This document shows positions 39,715 to 50,419 of a stretch of DNA of 64,000 nucleotides, piece by piece. This DNA is from Agmasoma carcini (nom. nud.) (Eukaryota > Microsporidia > Thelohaniidae): positions 1-64,000 of the forward strand of contig JAOXFI010000048.1 in NCBI GenBank assembly GCA_029232285.1. The letters are read 5' to 3'. Below the pieces are notes generated by a model. The model was not told where the DNA came from. It did no database searches and saw only the letters and a list, made by a program, of their open reading frames with translations. The translations under genes and the position numbers were made by a program. Numbering within the stretch: the stretch's first letter is position 1; each line of letters starts with the position of its first letter.

Positions 39715-42303
39715 ATGTTTCATATTTTTTTAAAAACAATATTCTCAAAAACTACAATGATAATTCTCTTGCAATTAATAAGTGCATCAATACACATCTC
39801 TAAAAATTGCCTTAGAAAATTAAAAAACAAAGATGCTCTCCAATCACTCTTCAGTTCATTAAAAGGACAGACAGGGTGTGCTCCACTCTACAAATCTCAG
39901 AAGCACACTCAAAGAAACACATCTTACGAAAAAGAAGACCCTTTCAAAGGTTTAGATAAGTTATTAAATTTGGGAGGTGGATCATCAGGTACAGGCTTAA
40001 CCGGCGGTACATCTTTAGTTCAAAGCCTATTAAACAACCAAATGAATCCCATAATGCAATCTATGTTACCACAAATGCAATATCCACAGGGTATGAATCA
40101 AAGTCCCCCTCTAGGATTCTCAAACGGTGATGCATGTGCTCAATGTATGAGCTCAAAACAATCAATTGGTGGTTCAATGTTACCTACTGGTATGCCATTT
40201 CAACCATATCCACAAACTGGTGGACCAAGCCCCTCAATTTTTCAAGGAACAGGTGGTGGACAATCTTATCCTCAAGGAGTAGTAGGTGGTGGACAATCTT
40301 ATCCTCAAGGAATAGTAGGTGGCGGACAGGCTTACCCACAAGGAGTAGTAGGCGGTGGACAGGCTTACCCACAAGGAGTAGTAGGCGGTGGACAATCTTA
40401 TCCTCAAGGAGTAGTAGGCGGTGGACAAACTTACCCGCAAGGAGTAGTAGGTGGTGGACAATCTTATCCTCAAGGAGTAGTAGGTGGTGGACAAACTTAC
40501 CCACAAGGAGTAGTAGGTGGTGGACAGGCTTATCCTCAAGGCATGCCAAGTGGCCAAACCTACCAAGGATCCACACAACCACCCACTGGTTTTGTAGTTC
40601 AACCTCAAATTAGTCAACCTATTGTTCAACAACAAGCTATACCAACACCTCAAGTACAGCCTACTGCACCTGCAATGCAAACAGTTCAAGTTGCTCCAGC
40701 ACCAGAACCAACTCAAGTTGTAAGCACTCAGCCTGAACCAGTTCCAGTACCACAAACATCTCAGGCAATGGTATCATCTCACCCTGTGCAAGAAACACCT
40801 TGCTCAGTATCACAACCAGCACAAGTTGATACACCTGTTCCAATGCCAGTTTCAATGGAATCTTCTGTACCTGCATCAGTTCCAATGTCACAACCAATTC
40901 AACTTATACTTACAACTGAACAACCACTTAGCCTTCAACCTTCTGTTTCACAGATGGGAGGTGGTAATGCTTTTGGCTCTTTACAACAAACATCGCCTTC
41001 AATGGGTCTTCCAATGGGACAACCCATGGGACAGCCTATGGGACAATCAACAGGTGGATTTTCTTCACAGATGTCAATGCCTCAAATGAGAGATTCAAAT
41101 AATAGTGGCTATCAAGACCGTGGACAATATTCTTATTCCTCTCAAATGGATTCAATGGGATTTCAACATTGCGGAAGCGGTTCCGGAGCATCACCTTCAG
41201 GTGGATACTTTAATCAACCATTTGGTGGTTCTAATGGTTCAAATGGAGGTAGAGGCGGTCATCAATGTAGTAGATCTAATGGTGATGGCCATAATGGTTT
41301 TAATGGGCCAAATGGTAATATTAACATGGGATCATGTGGAAGGCATGATAGTGACTGGCTAAATAATTGTTCAAGATATAATAACCATCAAAATTATCCA
41401 TTATCACAGCGTTCGTTCAATGGACCTGGTTATAATAATAACTTTAACGGTAATCATCAAGGAGGTGGATACGGTGGCGGCTACTCAGGAAATGGAGGCA
41501 ACTGTGGCTCTAGTGGAAATTATCAAAGCGGAGGTAACGGTGGTGGTTATTCAGGAAATGGAGGCAAATGTGGCTCTAGTGGTAATTATCAAAGCGGAGG
41601 TAACGGTGGTGGTTATTCTGGAAATGGAGGTAACTACTCTGGAAATGATGGCTACTGCAACAACTCATATGGAAATTATCAAGGCGGAAGCAACGGTGGC
41701 GGCTATTCAGGAAATGGAGGCAACTGTGGTTCTAGTGGTAATTATCAAAATGGAGGAAACGGTGGTAATAATTCAGGTAATGAAGGCTATTGTGACAATA
41801 ATAACCAAGGAGGAAACGGTGGTAACAACCAGAATAATGGTGGTAATTGTAACTCTGATGGGAATAACCAAGGAGGAAACGGTGGTAACAATCAAAACAA
41901 TGATGGAAACTGTGGCTCTAATGGAAATAACCAAGGAGGAAATGATAACTACCAAAATGGTGGAAACCAATGTAATATCTCAAATGTATACTATGATGAT
42001 AATAATTATTGTGGAGATTGTAATAGTTGCAATCAAACCAATAATTTTGTTCCTTGTGAGAATAATTGCTGTAATTTTACCAATAATTACAATAATAATC
42101 CGGGAAGCTGCTCTTCAAATGAAAACATAAACTGCAATCGAAACAATAGTAATAATAATAATACAAGATCAACGCAAGCCTCTTATGTCAGATATAATGA
42201 TGATGGTGATGCCCGTATTGATGATGTCAAGGTAAGCTGCAAATGTTCGAAGAATGATCAAAAACTAAAGAATTGTGTTTGTAAAAGACATGACGACCTT
42301 TGA
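39715..42303 (+). CDS. Large secreted Gly/Gln/Asn-rich repeat protein, candidate polar tube or spore wall protein
   Basis: The start may be Met15 (39,757), where MIILLQLISASIHISKNC is a clean signal peptide. After a basic region with two Cys come low-complexity parts. Residues about 180-280 hold nine copies of a 12-residue unit (GGGQSYPQGVV, with S/A/T at position 5). Then come a Pro/Gln/Val/Thr-rich part, a Met/Gln/Gly part, a long Gly/Asn-rich part with SGNGG and CGSSGNYQ repeats, and a Cys/Asn-rich tail (CGDCNSCNQ, CENNCC, CKCSKNDQKL, CVCKRH). Total length is 862 residues. Secretion, repeats and regularly placed cysteines are what microsporidian polar tube and spore wall proteins look like, but no sequence match to PTP1-PTP5 is evident. 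The other long frames over this gene are shadows of its repeats. Confidence 0.8.
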   Translation: MFHIFLKTIFSKTTMIILLQLISASIHISKNCLRKLKNKDALQSLFSSLKGQTGCAPLYKSQKHTQRNTSYEKEDPFKGLDKLLNLGGGSSGTGLTGGTSLVQSLLNNQMNPIMQSMLPQMQYPQGMNQSPPLGFSNGDACAQCMSSKQSIGGSMLPTGMPFQPYPQTGGPSPSIFQGTGGGQSYPQGVVGGGQSYPQGIVGGGQAYPQGVVGGGQAYPQGVVGGGQSYPQGVVGGGQTYPQGVVGGGQSYPQGVVGGGQTYPQGVVGGGQAYPQGMPSGQTYQGSTQPPTGFVVQPQISQPIVQQQAIPTPQVQPTAPAMQTVQVAPAPEPTQVVSTQPEPVPVPQTSQAMVSSHPVQETPCSVSQPAQVDTPVPMPVSMESSVPASVPMSQPIQLILTTEQPLSLQPSVSQMGGGNAFGSLQQTSPSMGLPMGQPMGQPMGQSTGGFSSQMSMPQMRDSNNSGYQDRGQYSYSSQMDSMGFQHCGSGSGASPSGGYFNQPFGGSNGSNGGRGGHQCSRSNGDGHNGFNGPNGNINMGSCGRHDSDWLNNCSRYNNHQNYPLSQRSFNGPGYNNNFNGNHQGGGYGGGYSGNGGNCGSSGNYQSGGNGGGYSGNGGKCGSSGNYQSGGNGGGYSGNGGNYSGNDGYCNNSYGNYQGGSNGGGYSGNGGNCGSSGNYQNGGNGGNNSGNEGYCDNNNQGGNGGNNQNNGGNCNSDGNNQGGNGGNNQNNDGNCGSNGNNQGGNDNYQNGGNQCNISNVYYDDNNYCGDCNSCNQTNNFVPCENNCCNFTNNYNNNPGSCSSNENINCNRNNSNNNNTRSTQASYVRYNDDGDARIDDVKVSCKCSKNDQKLKNCVCKRHDDL
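40246..40545 (+). repeat. Tandem repeat in the Gly/Gln-rich protein gene
   Basis: Nine units of 36 bp coding for GGGQ(S/A/T)YPQG(V/I)V. Neighbouring units are nearly identical, with synonymous changes such as TATCCTCAAGG or TACCCACAAGG, so the array still exchanges sequence. Confidence 0.85.
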
Positions 42304-42768
42304 TTTTATAATTAAATTAATATGTTTAAAATTTGATATTTAAAAATATAAAAGATTGAATTAATTGAGAATATTTTAGTAAGCCTTTTTTAGGGAATTA
42401 AAAGTTATAAATGAATAATTATGTAATAAAATTAGATAAAAGATTTTATATTATTAATAATTCAGCATAAATCATAAAATACCACGTTTACTTATATTAT
42501 TAATTAAATAAAGCTTAATTACACTTAGTACATAAATTAAAATAATATTTTAGGCTTTGATCAAAATTTTCATAAAATGTATAACTAATTCTTGAAAATT
42601 TAGTTATTCATTTTTATATTTTTCACTGCTTTAATTTATCTTAGCTTAAATATAATAAAAACAATAAAAATTGATTAAGAATCATATTTATTCAAAAAAA
42701 GCTTATATAAGAATTGCTAAATGATACATTAAAATTATAATATAAATATATTTAAGAATTATTTATTT
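42304..42768. other. Convergent spacer, no gene recognised
   Basis: AT-rich sequence between two genes that point towards each other. Confidence 0.5.
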
Positions 42769-44175
42769 TTATCGTTGTTTGTATTTACGAAGTATGGCTA
42801 AATCTTCAATTGCATTTATTTCATTTGTGGAGAGATTGTGGCTTTTGTAATATTTTCTATTTTCGTAAGAATTTTTATTAAAATCCCATTTGTAGCTTTG
42901 TATAATATATGGGAAGTAATATTTTTCTAGATCAATTATTGCTTCCAAAGTTTTTATATCGATATTCGAGCTTAGGAGGCATTTTCTAGTATTTTCAACA
43001 TGTTTTTTATGTTTCATCTCGTTGTATGACTTTCTAATGTAAGAATCTAATTTTTTACAAGGTTTTCGATTCGGATCTACCTTAACATAATCTGGACTTA
43101 TTCTAAAAGGATCGATCCTTTGATAGACAATACTAGAATTTGGACATCCAAAAATTGTTTCTTCAAACGTAAAATCTTTTTCATTATTTTTGATCAAATC
43201 CTCTTCATTGTATTTATAGTAGTCATGTACTTCTCTTGGGATGTTTGCCTCATTAGACACATCCTTTACATGCTGTTCGTCTGCTTCTTTATAAGAAATC
43301 TTATGTTCTATTTGCTTACCTTCATTAATCACTCTTTCTACTACTATATTATGTATAGGCATCTCATCATGACCTTTATTTTTAGATTTTTTGATTTCTG
43401 AATTATCTATTGGTCCTTCTGATGTATTATAGTCTTCTATTTCTTCATTCTTAGTAATTTTCTTTTTTGATTTACCTCTAGCTTTAGTAGCAGTAGTAAT
43501 TCTAGAAACTTTAAAATTACCAAATGTTCTTCTAGAATTTATAATTTTCTTCTTATTGATCTTTACCTTCTTTACTGATCTAATTTCATCAAGTTTTATA
43601 TGTTTACTAGCCACCGTTTCTTCATTTACATTTATTTTGTTTGCTTTCATATCTTTACACTCTTCTTTCGTTCTAATATTTTTACTATCTTTTATTTCCC
43701 CCATTTCTTTATTTTTCTTACCATTTTCTTTATTTTTACAATTATTTTTCATTCCTTTACTATTTATTTCTATAGAATTAGTTTCAATACTTAAGTTTTG
43801 AACATTTGTTTCATCTTCACACACATTTTTTACATTTTTACGATTTTTACGAATAAAAAGTCTTCTCTTTTTAGCCACTGAAGAATGCCAATAGTTTTTT
43901 ATAGAATTACCACTTCTATTAAGTTTTTCACCAATTAACGTCCATTTGTTGCCATAAATTTCTTGTAATTGATATATAAGTTCTATTTCTTCAGGGCTGA
44001 ATGGATTTTTTAGTATATTTGGATTAAGGTGGTTGTTCCATCGTTCTCTACACTGACCACTTGTACGTGTTTTTATCTCAGAGCTAATCTTATTCCAATG
44101 GTCAAATGTTCCATACTTCTTTACAAGTCTTATTAGAATTGAATCCTCTGCCTGAGTCCAAAAGCACTTTACCAT
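42769..44175 (-). CDS. R2R3 Myb transcription factor-like protein 1
   Basis: The N-terminal 105 residues are two Myb repeats. The first is FWTQAEDSILIRLVKKYG with a CRERWNNHLNP end (residues 5-52). The second is PFSPEEIELIYQLQEIYGNK with WTLIGEKLNRSGNSIKNYWH (residues 58-105). The spaced Trp residues and the NHLNP/KNYWHS recognition helices are intact, so sequence-specific DNA binding is expected. In style it is close to c-Myb/Bas1/CDC5 repeats. The middle is very Lys/Glu/Asn-rich and disordered with nuclear-signal-like clusters (KKRRLFIRKNRK, KARGKSKKK). The C-terminal 100 residues (PFRISPDYVKVDPNRK onwards) look folded and may be an interaction domain. A CCC abuts the ATG. It is paralogous to the gene at 60,672. 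Confidence 0.88.
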   Translation of the reverse strand: MVKCFWTQAEDSILIRLVKKYGTFDHWNKISSEIKTRTSGQCRERWNNHLNPNILKNPFSPEEIELIYQLQEIYGNKWTLIGEKLNRSGNSIKNYWHSSVAKKRRLFIRKNRKNVKNVCEDETNVQNLSIETNSIEINSKGMKNNCKNKENGKKNKEMGEIKDSKNIRTKEECKDMKANKINVNEETVASKHIKLDEIRSVKKVKINKKKIINSRRTFGNFKVSRITTATKARGKSKKKITKNEEIEDYNTSEGPIDNSEIKKSKNKGHDEMPIHNIVVERVINEGKQIEHKISYKEADEQHVKDVSNEANIPREVHDYYKYNEEDLIKNNEKDFTFEETIFGCPNSSIVYQRIDPFRISPDYVKVDPNRKPCKKLDSYIRKSYNEMKHKKHVENTRKCLLSSNIDIKTLEAIIDLEKYYFPYIIQSYKWDFNKNSYENRKYYKSHNLSTNEINAIEDLAILRKYKQR

Positions 44176-44178
44176 GGG
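44176..44178 (-). promoter_or_regulatory. CCC start signal
   Basis: The minus strand reads TTCCCTCCCATGG, with CCC touching the ATG of the Myb gene. Confidence 0.5.
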
Positions 44179-44179
44179 A

Positions 44180-44949
44180 GGGAATAATTAAAAATATAAA
44201 TAAAAAAGAAAAAACAAAATAATTATGATTATAAAAAGACCAACAAATTTTTAAAAAATAAATTTAACCTTAAAAGATGTAAAAAAAACGATATTAAAGT
44301 TAATAAAACCGATTTATACTAAATTAAATATTTAGAAATATTTAGAAATGATCATTCTAATTTTATTATGAATTTATAAAAAAAATATTTTTAAATAGGA
44401 CATACTTTGTATATAAAAACATACAAATTTTAATATTTTGTATTCTTTAATATATAAAATATTAATTAAATTTAAATTTTATAGCTTAAGTATATATTTT
44501 ATGATTAGAATATCTTTATACACTGAAAAAGTGATTACCAATAAACTATAATATCAGTAATTGTTCTATTTCATGTTTTTTATTAAAAGTAAATAAGCAA
44601 TTATGATAAAATATCATAATATTATAAGGAAATATAACTTAAATTTTTGATCTACTTTAATTTCTTTTATAATTGTCTTGAAATATGGTAAAAACCAAAT
44701 AAAATAATTAATAAATATAATTAATCTTAGATTATGATGTGTACATATCACTATCAACTAATATAAGCAACATATTAACATTTCACTATGAAAAATGCTA
44801 AATATGTCAAAGTGGTACATAGTTTCACCATATAATTATAATAATTTGATGTTTTATTACACCTCAAAAGATGTAAATAGTTTTTTGAAATAATCAAAAA
44901 ATGATTAATATACAATTTTATACTTTGTTAAGACTGTAGACTTGGCATA
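44180..44949. other. AT-rich spacer, no gene recognised
   Basis: Nothing recognisable. It is the upstream region of the Myb gene. Confidence 0.5.
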
Positions 44950-45737
44950 GAGTGGAATGTTGGAAATATTGGTTGATTAGGGTTAAAGCAATGGTGAGAA
45001 GATAGGAATAGCCTTGTTCACTATGAGAAACTAATTTATTGTCGATAAATAAACATCTTTTCTTATTGACAAAAAAGGCTAATTCGTGATTTTAAAAGTT
45101 GTAATATTTCAGGTGAGTATAGCTCTTAATACAGTTGTAATTTTATCATATATTAAGGTTATTCAAAGTTTTGCAGGTATCTTCTAAGATAGTTTAACAG
45201 GAAATAACAAACACCTTCGCAGCCATTTTATAAAAATGATAAATGTATGATAAGCATTTGATACAATGTATGATAAGAGTATGATAAGAGTATGATAAGT
45301 GAATGATAAGTGTATGATAAGAGTATGATAAGCATATGATAAATTTATAATAAATATATTATAAGTGAATGATAAGTGAATGATAAGAGTATGATAAATG
45401 TATGATTAGTATCACAACATCCGTTTCTTTTTTGAATTTCGTGCTAATATTGTCAGAGCAAGAGATAGCAACATTTCAAGTTTTCTTAGAATTTAAATAT
45501 ATTTGATTGATATTATTTATCGAACACTCTCTGGGCAGATGTTCTATTTTCTCCTGAATTGAATAATTTAATAAGTACAATTATTTTAGAAACCTGTCAT
45601 GAATATTATTTTTGAAGTTTCTACATTCTGTGTATGTTTTTTATTTTATTTTTAAGTAAATATTAATTGTGTTCGTAAGAAACGTAAAAAGACTGAAGAC
45701 CCTTCCAATCACTATTACTCTACGTTTTGGATGTTTT
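44950..45737 (-). repeat. R490 dispersed repeat, reverse copy split by a satellite
   Basis: In window orientation the 3' part is at 44,950-45,180 (GGTTAAAGCAATGGTGAGAA, ATAGCCTTGTTCACTATGAG, TTATTGTCGATAAATAAACA, TTATTAAGGTTATTCAAAG). The 5' part lies near 45,680-45,737 (CCTTCCAATCACTATTACTC). Between them sits an ATGATAAG satellite. The adjacent forward copy begins at 45,738, so the two copies stand head to head. Confidence 0.6.
45240..45410 (+). repeat. GTATGATAAG satellite
   Basis: About sixteen 10-bp units, mostly GTATGATAAG, GAATGATAAG and ATATGATAAA, inside the reverse R490 copy. Confidence 0.9.
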
Positions 45738-46218
45738 TATTTATACAATATGCTTGTCTAGGTAAAAATAAGACACAATTTAGTATCGATTGGATGACTA
45801 ACCGTTAATTTTCAAGTTTTTTTTACAAAGAATCATCAACTTATAAAATGAGAAAAATCGAATCAACAAGTAAAACCTTTAAAATCAAAGAATAAATAAA
45901 ATATAAAAGGGTGTAACACGGTAATTATGATCATACACTTATCGTGATTTTGTAAAAGCAGTAGAAGAATAATTGTCATGCCTTTATATATAGTGGCAAT
46001 AACACTTTAAAGATACCAATCTATATTGTAGCTAGATTAGTGCTATTACAGACACCAACCAACTTATATCTTAAAGAATAGGTGTTTGTCTATCGACCGA
46101 AAACTAGTATTCAAGGTTATCCGTACCCCCATTTCTTTGCTTTATGCCCTAACCTGTTATAGTTCAATTGCCATTTTTTACACTTGGTTTTCGTGAAGAT
46201 CCGGACCCATTACAGAGG
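45738..46218 (+). repeat. R490 dispersed repeat, near full-length forward copy
   Basis: Runs from TTTATACAATATGCTTGTC through TTAGTATCGATTGG, AAGAATCATCAACTTATAAA, TGTCATGCCTTTATATATAG, AACACTTTAAAGATACCAAT, GATTAGTGCTATTACAGAC, ACCAACCAACTTATATCTTA, GGTGTTTGTCTATCGACCGA, CAAGGTTATCCGTACCCCC, CCCTAACCTGTTATAG and AGATCCGGACCCATTACAGA. Together with copy 3 it defines the length of about 490 bp. Confidence 0.85.
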
Positions 46219-46809
46219 GGTTAGAAATATAAATTTTATATTGAAAAATACAAAATTCTAAAAATTAACTTATTTATTTCATTTTGTCTCAAATATTTGA
46301 ATTGTGAAATAATAAAATGGTAAAATAAAATAAATTTAATTCTTATTATGTTACTATTCTATCTAATGAGTCATTCATTAATTTTGTATATTTAAATCCT
46401 CTAGATACATATTCTGTTTAAATACATACAAAATAATTTGATTATTTCTAAATCGAAAGATAAAATATTATTAGTATAATGTAATCAAATATACATTAAG
46501 TCTAATTATATTGTGTTGAACTTGCGGTAGATGTACCAATTATATTTAATAAATATAATTAAAGTGATGTCTTTGATTGGGAGTTCTTGTGTAAATGTTT
46601 TTGCGTGTAGGTTCTTCTACATTAGGAGCAATTTAGAGTAAAAATAAAGATCATCGATTTCAAATCCACTAAGAAGGTGAAAGTCTCGTTTTGGAACTCT
46701 GTCACAATAAAATATATAAAACTTATTAATAACAATATTAATTTTTAATTATTAATAATCAAATACTTTTATTTTTAGCTCTAGCACGTGAGAAATATCT
46801 TTATTTGCT
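46219..46809. other. AT-rich spacer, no gene recognised
   Basis: A short hairpin (GTAGGTTCTTCTAC at about 46,606) is the only structure noted. It is not enough for an RNA gene call. Confidence 0.4.
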
Positions 46810-49188
46810 TTACTTAATGAATTTCCTCTTCTCAAAGTCTAACAACTTGCTATCATGTAAACCTTTTATAATAATATAATATAATTTCTCTTTTCCTATT
46901 TCTATATTTTCTCTCTTAACAAACAAATAAATAATCTCTAAAATATTATTTTCTATACTTTCAAGAAATTTAACATTAATAAATGGCATTTTACAAAATA
47001 ACAGTAACAGCTTCTTACCTAAACAATATGCCATATTATACAAATAACCAAAAACGTATCCATTCTTATTCGAAAAATGTGGTTTTCTACACATCTTTTT
47101 GGTTTGATCTAAAATATATTTTTTAGCGTTACATCCTTGATTACGACATGAAACTATAACAAATACTTTACCATAATGACAATCAAACATTCCACTTCCA
47201 ATTATTTTTGTTCCACACCATGTTATAACCTTATTTGCACGCTCTTCAATAAAATTTCTTTCTTCTTCATTACATCTTACACAATCACATTTATCACTTG
47301 CTAAATTAAATTTAAAGAAATTATATTCAATCTTATTCTTGTTAAACGCCATGATATTATAAAAGTTTTGAATATTTTTCCATAATCTAATCAATTCCTT
47401 CTTACAATTTGTTAAAATAAGAATATCATCACAATAATATAAAACTTTACCACTAACAAGTATACTATTAAGAAAAGGCATCAAATACTCTTGTATGTAT
47501 ATCGTTACTAAATGTTGACTAACATTAAGCCCTTGAGGAACACCCGTGATTCTTTTATAAAATTTACCATCATAATATGTATTAAAATAATTAATGGCAA
47601 ATTTAATTCTGGTCTTTAGCTTATCTGAAGAAAACGTAATACAATTGCCTTCTATATTAAAATGATTCTTCTTCAATGGCAAATCATTGTGTAAGTCAAA
47701 TTCATCATCCATGTTTTGAGATGTTAACACACTTTTAATATAGCTTGGATTATCTACAGGTATTGATTTGAACTCTCTTGTCCAATATTGCTGATCTTTA
47801 AACAATTTATCAATTAAAGGATTAAGCCTTTTTATATTTATTCTATCAAAACACTTCAAAAGATCAAACTTCATTATATATTTATATTGTTCATTATGTA
47901 TTAAGTCTTCTAAGGTATTTCTCAAAGACCTTGATCCTCTTTCTTCACAAACCTGCTTTATATGCGGTACAAAATATTTCAATGAACTATTATATGACGG
48001 ATTGTCAAAGGTTTTGTTAAAAGAATATGCTTTAGGTTTAATTTCAGACTTATCAAGATAATTTGATTCACAATCTTCAATAGATTTGCCCCTATGAGAA
48101 GAATTACAAATAATTCTATAATCATTTCCTTTAGGTATAGCACGAAGCGTTGAATATTTTCTTTTAGCATATAACAGGGCCTTTCCACTACAAGATTGAA
48201 CGTAATTGTTACGTAAATGATCGTTAATAGCCTTTACCGAGTCAATATCATACTTCATCTTAATATAATAATCATATTCAGTTCTTGAATTTGATTTAGG
48301 AAGATAATAAAAATATTTAGAACAAATATCAAGCAATGTTCTTGCTAATATCAGTAATAAATTTTCTTGAAACTTTCTAAGTTTTGGAACAAGTGATTTA
48401 GGAATGTTATCACCAATTTTTATATTTAAATACAACCCTAATTCATGCTTAGTTATCTTTTCATAACAATTTCTCATAATCATAAGAGCTATTTTACCTT
48501 TCCAAATTGAAAATTGATTATATGTAAAAATTGTATTAAAACATTTTTTTGATAACATAAACAGAAAATCGATAATATTTTTTGCACTGATTAAACCATT
48601 AGAAGTTGTTTCTTTGAAGTGCTTTCTAATAATTGCACCCATCTTTAGCTTATTAAATTTTATACAAGCTTGTTCAATTCGATGTTCGATATTTTTTAGA
48701 AAACAATCTCTTATTTTGACAATTGATAGGCATTCGTTCATAATACTATCCTTACTTAAAATTATATCACCTGAAATAACACTAGTTCTTTTTTTATTAA
48801 GTACATTCATTTCTTGATTATGATTGCATTGCAGCAACCCCCTTTCAAATGCAGTCTTAAGGGTAAAGTTCAATATTAAATATCTTTCTCTTGTATTTTC
48901 TACAATCACACAATCATATAAAAGATGTAGAGTCATTTCAACACCTAAAGATTTGAATATATTTAAATATTTCTCATCAGATATGTATTTTCTAGCTATA
49001 GATGGGAAATTGTAGTCTCTTAATAATGTTTCAATCATTTCCATTGGTGCTTTTTCACGTTTTATATCAATTATAGCATTCTTAAAGTTTTTTATAAGAA
49101 TGCTTTCATCCACATGCACATCTAAATTCAAATATTTCAGGTAATCCTTAAGAGTTACGAAATCCTTTAAATCAAAATGTGATTTCAT
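46810..49188 (-). CDS. TERT: Telomerase reverse transcriptase
   Basis: TERT copies a short template in the telomerase RNA onto chromosome ends in the nucleus. The 792-residue protein has an RNA-binding N-terminal half (for example WKGKIALMIMRNCYEKITKH and LRKFQENLLLILARTLLDI) and the full set of reverse transcriptase motifs. These are motifs 1-2 (ALLYAKRKYSTLRAIPKG, about 340-365), A (YIMKFDLLKCFDRI with catalytic Asp, about 434-447), B (TGVPQGLNVSQHL, about 546-560), C (YYCDDILILT with the Asp pair, about 580-590), D, and E (ITWCGTKIIG, about 651-660). The WCG primer grip and the order of motifs separate it from retrotransposon enzymes. It is somewhat short for TERT. The gene is single and intronless, and TTACC precedes the ATG. 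Confidence 0.92.
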   Translation of the reverse strand: MKSHFDLKDFVTLKDYLKYLNLDVHVDESILIKNFKNAIIDIKREKAPMEMIETLLRDYNFPSIARKYISDEKYLNIFKSLGVEMTLHLLYDCVIVENTRERYLILNFTLKTAFERGLLQCNHNQEMNVLNKKRTSVISGDIILSKDSIMNECLSIVKIRDCFLKNIEHRIEQACIKFNKLKMGAIIRKHFKETTSNGLISAKNIIDFLFMLSKKCFNTIFTYNQFSIWKGKIALMIMRNCYEKITKHELGLYLNIKIGDNIPKSLVPKLRKFQENLLLILARTLLDICSKYFYYLPKSNSRTEYDYYIKMKYDIDSVKAINDHLRNNYVQSCSGKALLYAKRKYSTLRAIPKGNDYRIICNSSHRGKSIEDCESNYLDKSEIKPKAYSFNKTFDNPSYNSSLKYFVPHIKQVCEERGSRSLRNTLEDLIHNEQYKYIMKFDLLKCFDRINIKRLNPLIDKLFKDQQYWTREFKSIPVDNPSYIKSVLTSQNMDDEFDLHNDLPLKKNHFNIEGNCITFSSDKLKTRIKFAINYFNTYYDGKFYKRITGVPQGLNVSQHLVTIYIQEYLMPFLNSILVSGKVLYYCDDILILTNCKKELIRLWKNIQNFYNIMAFNKNKIEYNFFKFNLASDKCDCVRCNEEERNFIEERANKVITWCGTKIIGSGMFDCHYGKVFVIVSCRNQGCNAKKYILDQTKKMCRKPHFSNKNGYVFGYLYNMAYCLGKKLLLLFCKMPFINVKFLESIENNILEIIYLFVKRENIEIGKEKLYYIIIKGLHDSKLLDFEKRKFIK

Positions 49189-50419
49189 GGTAACTAAAAA
49201 ATTTTATAATTTTTTTTATAAAAATTTGTACAGATCAAAATAATATTAAGATAAAAGCTTTAAGCTTTAAATATATCTTAATGTTGTAATTGATGTTCCT
49301 ATGTTGCATCATAATAATATTTCAAGAATATTCAATAAAAATGCTTTCAAGAATATATAACTGATTAATGTATCAAGACTATATATTATATTGACTATGA
49401 AAAATTTAACTCTTGACAGGATGGACGCAAGTTTAATAAACAAATTTTATTTAGTTACAAAAGCAATTAGTTTCTATTCTAACATATATAACAATTGTTG
49501 TAACTATTTGTAGCAACATGTTCATTTGATTTGCCTACCTGCTCATTTCAGGTAAAACATCTTCAAATATTTGAAATTTAATTAATTATATAAATTTTCA
49601 TGACATCTAGAATATTAGGCAATTTTTGATATCTCATTATTACTTATTAATTTGCAGACCAGAACAATAATATTTTATTATGTCTTATTAACTACTCATG
49701 GCTGTAAACATCTTTATTTAATTAATGTTCCGACTTGTGTATAATTTTCCCAAATCTCTTAAATACTTGAGATATTAATTAAGTCAATATCTTTAGATCT
49801 TGACATATTATTTACGTACAACACTCACTTGTATATTAAATGTGTTAAATATTGGATCAAGATCAGAATTTACCCAAAAAATATAATAGTTATGGGCAAC
49901 ATCCTTGTAACTCAAGTTAAGAGAATGTTTGTTGTTTGAATGTATCGAAGACTTATATTTAATCTACAAATTTTTTATGTTTAATGAATATTAATAAATT
50001 TTTCAGGCAGAAAAACATGTCATGAAAAAGTTGCTAAACTCAATAAAAATATTTAAGAATGCGTATATATGTTAAAGATGTAAACATTTTCTTTTAGAAC
50101 TTAAGAATCGTGAAATAAAGACAATTGATTAGCTATCGAATTACATATTGTAGTAGATACCACATTAAATGGTGATATCAACGCGATCTGCTTAATAACC
50201 CTTGTGTATAAAAGTATTACAAAAAAGATTAAGGAATCAATACCAGAGGAGAGATCTATATACGTTTTATCACAGCTTGTAAGAAGGATATCTCTTATAT
50301 CTTGACAATATTAATATTTATTTAAATACTCTAATATATAATAAATAATAAAATATCAGAAAATAAATCTTTTTTGGGTTGCTTTTGAGTGAAATTTTTG
50401 TTGAACAAAAATATATATA
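49189..50419. other. AT-rich spacer, one small repeated segment
   Basis: No gene is seen. The segment around 49,695-49,860 (TTAATGTTCCGACTTGTG and following) resembles the insertion in the R490 copy at about 37,360. It may be part of another repeat family. Confidence 0.4.

Noticed and set aside
40134..42130. Several long open frames on both strands over the Gly/Gln-rich gene
   Set aside because: They are shadows produced by the tandem repeat. Only one frame has a signal peptide, stop-free length and ordered Cys.
39715..42303. Naming the protein PTP1
   Set aside because: It is repeat-rich and secreted like PTP1, but no PTP1-specific sequence could be recognised.
46600..46700. tRNA-like segment with TTTCAAATCC
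   Set aside because: No acceptor or anticodon stem could be paired on either strand.
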